Below are positions 1 through 8,764 of a DNA stretch of 64,000 nt, in pieces. A model generated the notes under the pieces. The model was not told the origin of the DNA. It worked only from the letters and a program-made list of their open reading frames with translations, and made no database searches. The first letter of the stretch is position 1, and every line of letters begins with the position of its first letter. Source of the DNA: Oxytricha trifallax (taxonomy: Eukaryota; Ciliophora; Spirotrichea; Sporadotrichida; Oxytrichidae); NCBI GenBank assembly GCA_000711775.1, contig ARYC01002602.1, positions 1 to 64,000 of the forward strand, read 5' to 3'. Both the position numbers and the translations under genes were made by a program.

Positions 1-350
1 AAGAAACGATATTCTATCTCTCCTGAAGACTAGAAGAAGCAAGGCATTCTAATAAGCTCAGCTTGGCTAGAGGAACTTAAGAAGCATCCTTATCTTTCAA
101 GTAAGCTTTGACATATAACTTTGTAAGAAAATCTGGCACTGGCATATATCTTATGAAAGAGCATGCAAAGGTTCACAGAGAAAGAAAGTCGCAGTCAATT
201 TATGAGGTGAGCAAGAGGCTTTATAAAGATGTCTAAAAACCAGATGAAATGAACATAGATGCAGGAGCTGGCACTATGAGAAGAAATTTGGGCCCAAGCA
301 AGCCATAAGAAGAGGAGAAGAAAGAGAAGCCAAACTCCTTTATGGGTTAG
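1..350 (+). pseudogene. TBE second ORF (22-kDa-type protein), C-terminal part
   Basis: This is the 3' part of the gene that converges on the transposase in TBE elements. It is collinear with the reverse strand of 48940-49200 in the second copy, sharing a readable stretch (EHAKVHRERKS, then a KRLYKD segment and KPDEMNIDA). The frame shifts within the segment and meets TGA near 205, so this copy is probably not translated whole. TBEs are known to carry a 42-kDa transposase, a 22-kDa protein and a 57-kDa kinase/zinc-finger protein; assignment to the 22-kDa gene rests on position and orientation only. Confidence 0.6.
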
Positions 351-372
351 TTTAATATGTGAACTTATTCAT

Positions 373-1400
373 TCATTTAAATCTAAAACTTATTTATAAA
401 CATTCATTCTTCCCTCTCTCGCACAAACTGTTGTCTTATCTAAGCTCACTCTCTTATAGCTGCTTTGAATTAAGTCTACTGTATCGATGGGCAAGTCAAG
501 CATAAGATGATACAGCAACAGCTTCTTATAGTGAGTCTTAATTTAACTCCAGTAGATTCAATTCCATTAAATTATGGGCTATAAGGAACGTTGTATACAG
601 GAGTTATGTTTAGCTCTTCATAAGCTTTCTTAGACTCCTTAGTCTTATGAACGGAGAGGTTATCAACAAACAAGATGATCTCTTGTTACTATACTTCTCT
701 CTGAGCTTATGTAGGAACTCTATATACTACTCTCGCTTAATAGAGCGAGGGTGAATAACATAACTCTCTAGGCCTGAATCTTCACTTATACCAGCTAAAA
801 TTGCATGGGTGACTACCTTCACTTTTTAGTCATAAACTTCTATATTATCATACTTCTTATACCAAGACTTATTAATAAACGTGTTGAATGTGAATACAGC
901 TTCATCAGCGTGTATGAACTTGATGTTATTAGTAATAGCTCTCTGCATTTAATCATGTATATAGTTTAGATTATTACTATAAAATGGCACTGTAAATCAA
1001 TCACTCTCTTCACTCTGTTGACAGTCTTGAAAGTAATGCCATTTCTTCTATGAATATTGGCTATAGTCTAAGGAGAGATACGCATGTCAGGAAACTTACG
1101 ATGAAACATCACAGCTCGCTAGTCTAATGGAAAGTGTGCCCAATACTTCAAAGTCTTTGAGTCGCAGAGGTAGTCAATATGGTGCTGTGAGAACTTGTAT
1201 TTTCTTGCAGGATGCTTTCAAGTGCCTAAATTAAAATGCTAAACAGCTAACATGCAGTGATACCTAACAGTAGAGGCACTCTTGTGTAAGAGCTTTGCTA
1301 TAGCTGCATAATTCAGTACTGGTTTGAATTAATCTATATTAATACTCGTACCATACCTAAGCTTAAGCAGTAATCTAAATATTTCTCATCATATATAGAC
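373..1400 (-). pseudogene. TBE transposase (DDE, Tc1/IS630-like), frameshifted
   Basis: Reading with TAA/TAG as Gln gives a helix-turn-helix-like N-terminus, then FIHADEAV (first catalytic Asp), THAILAGI, VIHPRSIKRE, ILFVDNLSVHKT (second Asp) and NVPYSPQFNGIE (catalytic Glu). All three acidic residues are present. At least two single-base losses break the frame: one between the REKY and QEII segments (near 690) and one just after NGIE (near 563). A further shift lies upstream of the first Asp near 970. The product is therefore not made as one protein from this copy, though the catalytic core is better preserved than in the copy near 48.5 kb. Confidence 0.85.
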
Positions 1401-1533
1401 CCTAAATTTCGCTAATTTCTATTTCTCATATTGCAAATTGGCCTAATTTCTCTACTAACCCCAATAAACCCCAACTATACCCTATAAATCAAAGCACTTA
1501 TAAACCTCACTAAGGGGTTTTGGGGTTTTGAAT

Positions 1534-2480
1534 GTACAATTATTTGTTACGCCCTAATATTTTAAAAATAAAAAAAGATCAGAACTGTACAATGAATAAT
1601 GTACAATTTGGTCATAATTATTTTATTAAAAAAAAAGAAAATAAAAACGTAAAATGTATACTGTATAATCAGTTTAAAATTAAAAGTTGATTGAATCAAA
1701 TTATACTTAAACCCATTGCAATAAGCGGTAGTTAAGATCACCTATAATTAATGCTTTTATCTCTATTTATAAAATTTCCTATTCTTATGTATTTTAACAA
1801 TATTAGAATAGATTATGCTGCATTGTCTAGAATTAATAGCAAATTGATGGAAATATTATCTAGATTCTGACGTATATTATATAATTTGATTATTTTTCTC
1901 ACAAAATGCTCAAAAATTTAACATCCTCATTAAAAAGCTTCTAAAATTCTTCATATATGCTGTTTATTTAAGTAAGTTTTTAACATTATATTAATTCTAT
2001 TTTCCTTAAAATGCTATCTTTTGATTAAAATATAGAAACTATACAACAAGCACTCCTTATTATATATAAAGAAGTCTTTATAATTTAATCAGGAATTTAT
2101 TCTGATCAAGATTAATTAAAAATAAGAAAAATGAAGTAAGTATAGGCTATAATAGCTAAGCTTATTAATCAAATTATTTTTTAATCAAAACTTAGGTAAA
2201 TATACTATATCCATTAGTAATTTCAAATATTAATAATAACTATAAATGTTCATCAACATTTTCTATTCTTGTTCTCACTTTTAAACTAAAAAGATTTTAA
2301 AAGCAAGCATGATATTATATGGAAAATTGATAATTTACCATATTATGCTTTTATTTATAATTATTATAAATACGTAATCCATCTCCTTCTTGAGATTAAT
2401 CTATTATGCAATTAAAGTTTACTTATAGCTAATTTACTATTTATCATTAAACAAATAAGTCTCTATTATCTCATTAAGTT
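1534..2480. other. AT-rich spacer with a repeat-end motif
   Basis: Very AT-rich, with no convincing frame in either code. A motif at about 1768-1800 (ttcctattcttatgtatttt) resembles the right end of the insertions at 30513-31093 and 51265-51805, so part of this spacer may be a remnant of that repeat family. Confidence 0.4.
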
Positions 2481-2484
2481 ATAA

Positions 2485-3370
2485 CATCATTTTCAGTCAC
2501 AAGAATTAAGTTATCTGACCAAATAATATGATTGCTCAATCTAAGTACCCAAAATATGAGTAAGGTTACAATAATTGCCCTCAATTGACTGAGTCATTAC
2601 GCTTGTTTTATAGCAAAATCCCCTTTACTAGTCAACCTCTGTCATTCTCCGCTTTTATTCATTACTCAACTCGGTCTTAAGAGGTTAGAAGGTGCTGTGT
2701 AGCAATCTAAGTTTGCATCATTTCTTAAGCATAGCTTTAGCCTCACATGCTAAGGTAATTGGCAGCTCTTTTCGACAATCAGAACGAGTCTTGCCAGGAA
2801 TTTATTACCCCCTGAAAAATGTATTACATTGTTATTTTTAGTGTGTTTAAGGAGTTCTTTCAGTTGTTTGAGATTTGATTTAGTCAACTACCTAAGGAAC
2901 AAAATTAAATCTGAATCGTCTTAGCAATTTATTGAGTTGCTTATTCAATCTAACTATTTAAGCTCATGATTGACCCATGCAATTTTATATAATATAATAT
3001 ATAATAAATATAATATATAATAAATTTAAATATAAATATAAATATATTATAAATTAAATTACTATGGAAGAATAAGCAGACTCCTACAAGTTTTTGATCT
3101 TAAGACTTGACAATTGAGTGCCTTTTTGCTACGACATCAGGCTTAATCGCTGAGCCTGCAGGTTGTAATGATACTTGTCTTTCTTTGAGTTACTTTGACT
3201 TTACAGATCATTGACTACCACAGTAGTGAATCATAGAATTCAGATTTTGAGGACTTTCATACAATTATCCCAATAAATTTGTGATACTTTGCATCAATAT
3301 TCAATTATCTCATATAAATTAATGTTTGATAAGTTTTGTGCATTGGTCAATCTTCACTTGAAATTGTAAC
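2485..3370 (-). other. Broken reverse-strand coding fragments, unknown gene
   Basis: Two GC-richer blocks read well in the ciliate code on the reverse strand. Block 3060-3200 contains SLQPAGSAIKPDVVAKRHS; block 2485-2820 contains IPGKTRSDCRKELPITLACE and then KTELSNEQKRRMTEV. They are separated by about 240 bp of almost pure AT, and the second block has one in-frame TGA near 2730. This fits two gene segments separated by an IES, or a decayed gene. I do not recognise the protein. Confidence 0.35.
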
Positions 3371-3518
3371 ATCCATACACTATTTATGCTGCACAAAATA
3401 ACTACTAAATTTATTTATGATTGTCTAGTTTATGATTATGTATTTTATCATAAGTACTTTAATAAAGGTTAGTAATAATCAACTACTTAAATAAATATAT
3501 TATTATTCTTATTATTAA

Positions 3519-3553
3519 AACATAAAACGAGGGCTCAAAAGCCACGTTATGTT
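3519..3553. other. Imperfect hairpin
   Basis: A near-perfect inverted repeat, aacataaaacgagggct against agccacgttatgtt, with a loop of about 4 nt. It lies just past the 3' end of the reverse-strand gene ending at 3615, where it could help transcript 3' end formation, or it may be the scar of a foldback element. No function is shown by the sequence. Confidence 0.45.
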
Positions 3554-3614
3554 AATAACTTGAGGGGTTGGTTACCCTATATATATCTGTGGATATACCA
3601 CTTAATTTAAATAA

Positions 3615-4223
3615 TCATCTTCTACCTCTTCTCTTACTCTATCTCTGAGGTTTCTTCTTCCTGTGATGATTGCTATTGTTCCTATTGTTCCTCTGGTTTC
3701 TCTTCTTTTTCCTTCCCTTATTCTAATTGCTTTTCTTGTCATCAATATGGGCAAGATGATCATCAACCTTGACTACCGTTACTGTATGGTAGTTTGATAC
3801 TCTGATATTAAGTCTAAAGAGTTGCATTTTTAATTGATCTCTGTACCTAGTAGTAATTAATTAGATTATATCATTTCTGATAAAGCCTGAGTGTTTTTAA
3901 AAACACTAATATAGAATGAGTCTGATCTTTATTTGCTCACCGAAAAATTCCATATTAATGTTTGATAGTTGATTTTCCTGCTTATTTTTGAGTATTATTG
4001 AAGCAAATTGTTTAATTATGGACCCTAATGGCTCAGGGATATCAACGTCTACATTGTTAATCTTAAGTGTAAGAGCGTCTTCAGCTACAATTTTTGCTAG
4101 CTGTTTATTGGATGCGCTGTTGCCCACATGGCTCATGTATTGAACAACTTTGTAGAGTTCGGGTTAGACTTTGCTATTGTTGGCATTGAATGCTATTGAC
4201 ACTCGGGATTCTTTGTTTACCAT
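3615..4223 (-). CDS. Hypothetical 202-aa protein with strongly basic C-terminal tail
   Basis: Uninterrupted from ATG at 4223 to TGA at 3615 when TAA/TAG are read as Gln (203 codons); the standard code sees only a 76-residue piece. The N-terminal two thirds are mixed and slightly acidic (KIVAEDALTLKINNVDVDI, then FGEQIKIRLILYQ). The last 40 residues are almost entirely Lys, Arg, Asn and Gln (NKGRKKKRNQRNN, KKKPQRQSKRRGRR), typical of nuclear or nucleic-acid-binding tails. An alternative upstream ATG at 4310 would pass through a TGA at 4233-4235, so 4223 is preferred. It follows the gene at 4370-5074 on the same strand after about 147 nt. The function is not recognised. Confidence 0.6.
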
Positions 4224-4369
4224 AATGTCTTATCACTGTGAGTGAGTATATTTGTACTTCACTAGATCAAAAATTGATTGATCTGCTTTGTTACCTTCGT
4301 CAATTATCATATCTTGGGACTGGATACTTAATTAATAATTTTAAAATTAATCAAATTAATTTCAATAAG

Positions 4370-5074
4370 TCACGGATTAAAGTTAGTGCGTAACGACTCT
4401 ATTTTTGAGGTATTAATATTTAATAGTAGATTTACCTCTAAAATTAGGAATGAAGACTTCAGACTGTTCAGATAAGAATTTTTTAGATGAGATATCGGAG
4501 TAATCCTCATCTTAACTAACGTTGCTTTCAGAAATAGAAAGCTTATCTTTGTTGTCTTTCAGTGGTTTTTTTTTACCGTAATGTTTGAGGACTTTATCTA
4601 TTTTATAGTATTCTAGCGAGGTGGAATTTTGTAAGAAATAGGTAAGGGAGATCTTACCAATGGACTTTTCACTATTGATGGTTAAGTCTAGCTGTATGAC
4701 TTTTTCGTTGAGTACTTTTATCTGGTTATCAATATGTTGAGTAGCAACGAATATACTATCCTTGTTAGGTTATACGTTGTACTTGTTGAACGATCTTTTT
4801 TGCCTGAGTAGCTATTCAAGTGATGGAGTCAATTCCTGACCTTAATTTCGTGTTTCCCTTGTTTTTGAATGTCTTGAATGAGTAGGGAAATTATCAAGAA
4901 AGCTTAGTGTCCAAGTCTCTTGATTTTGGCAACATACAAAAGCTTCTGTATTGTATACAGTCCCCTTATATCTTATAGACAAATGTCTATGATAAGTTTT
5001 GAAAGGGCTATGTAGTCTTTCGTGTTGATTGAGTTGAGAATGTGTGTTTTCTCGTTCGTACCAAGGTTATTCAT
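4370..5074 (-). CDS. Hypothetical protein, one intron and one candidate 14-nt IES
   Basis: ATG at 5074 (MNNLGTNEKTHIL) opens a frame rich in Leu, Ile and Lys. It continues to KHEIKVRN, where TGA intervenes. Omitting 14 nt between two GAA copies (4833-4835 and 4847-4849) restores the frame into ELTPSLEQLLRQKRSFNKY. The frame then runs to NFRG, where a 37-nt GTAAAT...ATAG intron (4399-4435) leads to ESLRTNFNP and TGA at 4370. With both segments removed the length is 654 nt, exactly 218 codons, which supports the model. The product would be 217 aa, mostly helical by composition, with an acidic Ser/Asp patch (SQDEDYSDISS). Family unknown. The 3-nt pointer is weak evidence on its own. Confidence 0.55.
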
Positions 5075-5400
5075 ATCAAATTTTTTAATTAAAAAGAATT
5101 TCAGCATAGAGTAAGAATTTTTGAAAATTGCTAGTTATAAATAGAAAAATGTAATTAATTTTTACTATAATTAATTATAATAGTTTGCATAAATTCTATA
5201 AAACCCCATTGAATGAAATGAAAAAGGTGACAAAAAGGTGACAAAAGGTAACATTGAATCTTAAATATATCAATAAATAGCAAAATTAATGATAGATGTT
5301 TATTATGATTTGATTAAGTTTACAACTAACTCAAAAAATTATTATTAAAAACAGATAATTTGAATTAAACCAAACTTAATTAACCTCCTCATATCAATGT

Positions 5401-5986
5401 CACTCCAGCATTCTGAACATTAAGCCTCACTACCATTGAGAGCGACTGCCTTATATCAGGCTACCTAACCCCTGAGACATGAACTGCTGTGGCATGTCTA
5501 AAAATCTCTGTTGCAGCTACTAGCCCTCAAGGCACTTCTACTGGGGTTTCAACGGCTAGCAAAAAATGAGGAGAAGAAGGTTGAGGCAAAGGCGTATTTG
5601 CCATTTACTGTAACACCATTGCAAGCGTCAACATCGCAAGGCTGCCATACAACACCAGTGACCTGGTATGATCAAAAGATCATGTGACCATCTCTAGCAA
5701 TACCTACAATACTTGTGACTCTATGGGCTGTTGGAAGATTAGTATTGACGTATTTCAAGACCCCCTTTGTATTGTGAGGGAAAAGAGCATGATCCAGCAA
5801 TGCCATTTGCGCTGAGACTGTCGATATATGGGCAAGGTCTGAAAGAGCTATATTAATAGATAGTCTTATATTCATTGCTTGCTAAAAATTGATAAACTTC
5901 ATCTCTTTTGGCATGTGAGCCTGCTCCCTTTGGTTAGAAGAAGTCGTATTAGAGCTCTAAAGTACTTGAGAGGATTAGAACTCCAT
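5401..5986 (-). pseudogene. YHYH-domain-like protein, interrupted by three TGA codons
   Basis: With TAA/TAG as Gln the frame opens at ATG 5986 and runs through a 5875 ATG (MNIRLSINIALSDL). It reaches VGIARDGHMIF, then after a TGA SYQVTGVVWQPCDVDACNG and GKYAFASTFF. The arrangement of a GIA.DG...IF strand, then WQPCDVDACNG and GKYAFAS, resembles YHYH-domain secreted or surface proteins, but this is recognition by eye only. Further TGAs occur after FASR and after SCLRGQVA, all in the same frame, with a Cys-rich end (QCSECWSD). Three in-frame TGAs without frame change look like nonsense decay rather than IESs. The 3' limit is approximate. Confidence 0.5.
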
Positions 5987-5999
5987 TGGTTGAGAAGCC

Positions 6000-6587
6000 A
6001 ACGAGCGCAGCGCGCACAATGAACTACTTCAGGATTCCCCTGCCTCCCTATTGGCAACTGCTCTACATCATGAATGAAATCCTGTAGATATAAGGAGAAT
6101 CTGCAAGGCATCTAACACTAAAACATAGAGAGAAGCGCTTAGTATAGAGCGGAAAAGAGTAGGAAGCGATAGAGATTTGATTGTTTGACAGAAATGCTTT
6201 TCTCTCCATATCCGAAACCATTAGCACTATATGCGTAAACCATCACTTTGGAAACTACAATCGCCTTTTGGGAAAAAGTGATGCTTGATTATCTCGGCCC
6301 CCAGGATAGATATCTGAGTCGGAAGTTCCACCGTCGTGAGATAGCTCCCGCTGCGTCGAGTGGTGCCACTGGCAGCCGCCCATTCGAAGATTCACCCCTT
6401 ACTTCGACTGCAAGACTGAGAGTCAGATATGCCGAAAGGCCCATGCCAAGACTGCATGCCAAGAATGACCAAGATAAGACGTTAGGGATTCAGAGACATT
6501 TATACTTGAGGCAAAGAGATAAAAAAGCCCAAGTTTTTGGGCAACGACAACAAATGCATAGCAAATTTGTAAAAAGTAATCACCCAA
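6000..6587. other. GC-rich inter-gene region with uncertain coding potential
   Basis: This block between divergent genes is clearly richer in G and C than its surroundings (for example 6340-6400). On the plus strand one frame reads CVEWCHWQPPIRRF then YFDCKTESQICRKAH, Cys-rich and ending in TGA near 6467. A different frame is open over 6248-6607. Neither can be preferred on sequence alone; one may be a broken gene segment and the other its shadow. Confidence 0.3.
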
Positions 6588-6910
6588 ATGCCTTTCAGCA
6601 AAGTTAAGGTTGATGGAAAAACCGGACCAAAGCAGCAGATGATCTATACCAACCTTTATAACTCAGGCTCAGGGATTGGCTATTCAAGTACTGGATGTAA
6701 GTGAAAACACTCGTAACAAACAATCTCAAATATTTCTGCTTATAGATTACAACATAAGCATAAATTGGCACAGCCTCAGATGGCTACAGAGGTTAAGGCA
6801 TGATCATAGACCCTCAAGAAATGCAATTAGACAAGATTAAGTAAATAATGAGTACTTTAAGATGTGAAGAGACAGTAGAAATATTAAAGAATATATTAGC
6901 ATTCAACTGA
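6588..6910 (+). CDS. Hypothetical small gene with a probable intron (frame after intron uncertain)
   Basis: ATG at 6588 begins MPFSKVKVDGKTGPKQQMI, followed by a Gly/Ser stretch (NSGSGIGYSSTG). A 49-nt GTAAGT...TATAG segment (6697-6745) has good splice signals. Direct splicing continues as YYNISINWHSL to TGA at 6865. The neighbouring frame, open from 6746 to TGA at 6908, reads more convincingly as protein (GTASDGYRGQGMIIDPQEMQ, then EETVEILKNILAFN) but is off by one base. A hidden IES or an indel may account for the difference. It is divergent from the YHYH-like gene. No family recognised. Confidence 0.4.
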
Positions 6911-7372
6911 GGATTGTTCGCATAACTAAACAAAAATATACTTAAGTTTAATCTATTTTCTCTCTCTATATTTATTAATCAAAACCTTCTCCCAAATTTT
7001 CACAATCTTTTATTTCAATTTATATTTTTAAGTCTTCAACAATACATACTTTATATATTATTATATACTATCATAAACTCATGTTGCAGTAAAAATTACC
7101 TCAAATATACTAAACTATATACTCAGGAAATATGGTTCTAAGCTAGAGGAAAAACTGTTTCCTAGCAAATCAAGAACTTTATTTATTGATATGACTTATG
7201 AAATTTAGTAGGAATAAGAAATAATAATTAACTTAATTTATACTTCCTTAAGAATTTAAATTAAAATGCAAATAAATAATCAAGTAGTAGACATTAGAAA
7301 AGTTGGTAAGAAATAATACACTTGTTAATTCAAGAAGACTCGAGAGAAAATTCATAACAAGCATAGGATGGT

Positions 7373-7711
7373 TTAACTATTTGAAATTTCATGTAAGAAT
7401 AATGATAAATGAATTGGAAAAAGATTATTATAAGAATTGATAAATAATAGATGAAAAAAAATAAGCCAATATATAAAGTCTAAATCTAAAAAACGCTTGA
7501 TTGTATTACCATGTTCCTTTAAGATATCACCATTTGTATTTCTGTATGCACCTTTACCATTTTGTTCAGTTTCTCTGCGAGATTTTAGTCTGTTCACACT
7601 ACAGCTCTTACCAGGTGCAACTCCTGTAAAATTTAAAAATGAAGATATGTTTTTTTGTAGCTCACACCAATGTTGAATGGCACAGAGGTCTCTGATCATA
7701 CATTTTTCCAT
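7373..7711 (-). CDS. Hypothetical 112-aa frame with a hydrophobic C-terminus
   Basis: An uninterrupted frame begins MEKCMIRDLCAIQHWCELQK. It is followed by a polar, basic middle (VNRLKSRRETEQNGKGAYRN) and a C-terminal hydrophobic run (FIYWLIFFHLLFI) that could be one membrane segment. Codon content in the first 80 residues looks protein-like against the AT-rich background. In the ciliate code the 3' end could extend. It could be one exon or gene segment of a membrane protein. Unrecognised. Confidence 0.35.
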   Translation of the reverse strand: MEKCMIRDLCAIQHWCELQKNISSFLNFTGVAPGKSCSVNRLKSRRETEQNGKGAYRNTNGDILKEHGNTIKRFLDLDFIYWLIFFHLLFINSYNNLFPIHLSLFLHEISNS

Positions 7712-7756
7712 TTTAAATTATCAAATTTTTATTATAAATTGTAAATAATATAATGC

Positions 7757-8038
7757 GAGCACCAAATTGTGGAATCACTTAAGAAGGCAAGTACGAAGTC
7801 TATTTGGGATGTGCTAAACTCAAAGAAGGAGCTTATTCAGAGCGAGGACTTAATTGATGTCAATGTCCGGTCATTATAAAATTTTAATCAAAATCTCAAC
7901 TGCGATGATGATTTGGGAAAATACTTGAATGCTTACGAAAACTCGCAAGTTTTTTACAACCAGATTTTTCTTTAGAATCTTTGTACAATCATAAACGATT
8001 GCTTCACTACAATTGTCAGACAATAGCAATAAGCCTGA
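7757..8038 (+). CDS. Hypothetical gene segment, 93 codons
   Basis: In the ciliate code the plus strand is open from 7757 to TGA at 8036 and reads as a soluble helical protein: ESLKKASTKSIWDVLNSKKE, SEDLIDVNVRSLQNFNQNL, then YENSQVFYNQIFLQNLC. No ATG lies in frame at its start, so it is likely an internal exon or gene segment whose 5' part is elsewhere. After the TGA the same frame continues plausibly (LSRDEETKQENIEINLD) to about 8125. Several TAG/TAA codons fall where Gln fits well. Unrecognised. Confidence 0.4.
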
Positions 8039-8159
8039 ATGCTATCAAGAGATGAGGAAACCAAGCAAGAGAACATTGAAATAAATCTGGATTAGCACGA
8101 GTATATATCATCTTTCCTTTTCTACTAAAGTAAGTTCAAATCTCTCTGATAAAATTAAT

Positions 8160-8764
8160 ATTTCTATAAATTAATAATAATTAGAAATAATTTTTTTAAA
8201 AAATAAAAATAGGCATAGCGTTGCATTGATTAAAAATAACAAGAAAACGATAGTTTAAAATGATATCAAATTAAACTAATAAACATTTTTGACAAATATA
8301 CAAAGTTTATTTCCAATTATTGTTACCTTTTCTTATTGCTGTCTTTGATATTAAGGTACACCTGGCTATTCTTATTAAAGTCAATGTAATTCTTTCTGAT
8401 GATTTCTAAGCTTTTTGTTTACATTTTGATTTCTACTGAATATATCATATATTTAAGAAATGATGATTAACAATTTCTTTTTGAGTAACCAAATTTCTAC
8501 CATTAATTAATTTTATTTACTTAATTTCCAATTTTAAATTCTTAAATTTATAAAACTATTTATTGAGATTGCTAAATTATAAACCTAAGGGCAGGAATAG
8601 TACCCGATAAGAAATTGATATGAGATATCGTGTGAGTATGATGAATTATGGAAGAGAATCTACTTTCAAGTGATGTGCAGTCTCATAGGCTCAAAAACAA
8701 TATAATGATGTCTCTACAAACAAACAGATTAAACTAGTGACATTTGAAATAAGAATGTGTAAAA
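8160..8764. other. AT-rich spacer before LINE copy A
   Basis: Mostly AT-rich with no clear gene. A short coding-like patch near 8620-8700 (plus strand, EYDELWKRIYFQVMCSLIG) may be the tail of another gene segment. Confidence 0.3.

Larger units (their letters stand above)
1..1530 (-). mobile_element. TBE-type transposon, copy 1 (truncated by window edge)
   Basis: The right end at 1508-1530 is a run of G4T4-type repeats (complement of the hypotrich telomere repeat) and is followed by AAT at 1531-1533, matching the 3-bp ANT target duplications known for Oxytricha TBE elements. The terminal region at about 1436-1530 is the same sequence as both ends of the complete copy at 47993-52052, so it is one arm of an inverted terminal repeat. 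Inside lie a reverse-strand transposase and, at 1-350, the start of the oppositely oriented second gene. The left half lies outside the window. Confidence 0.9.

Noticed and set aside
1508..1530. C4A4/G4T4 tracts as a genuine chromosome end
   Set aside because: Only one to two repeats, embedded in a terminal repeat shared with the element at 47993-52052 and followed by an AAT target duplication. This is a TBE tip, not a telomere.
5899..6111. 70-aa reverse-strand frame MPCRFSLYLQ...
   Set aside because: Overlaps the longer ciliate-code frame from 5986 in a different phase; likely a shadow of the GC-rich region.
6248..6607. 119-aa plus-strand frame METTIAFWEKV...
   Set aside because: It overlaps the start of a better-supported gene in another frame, and its middle competes with a Cys-rich alternative frame. 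No reason to prefer it.
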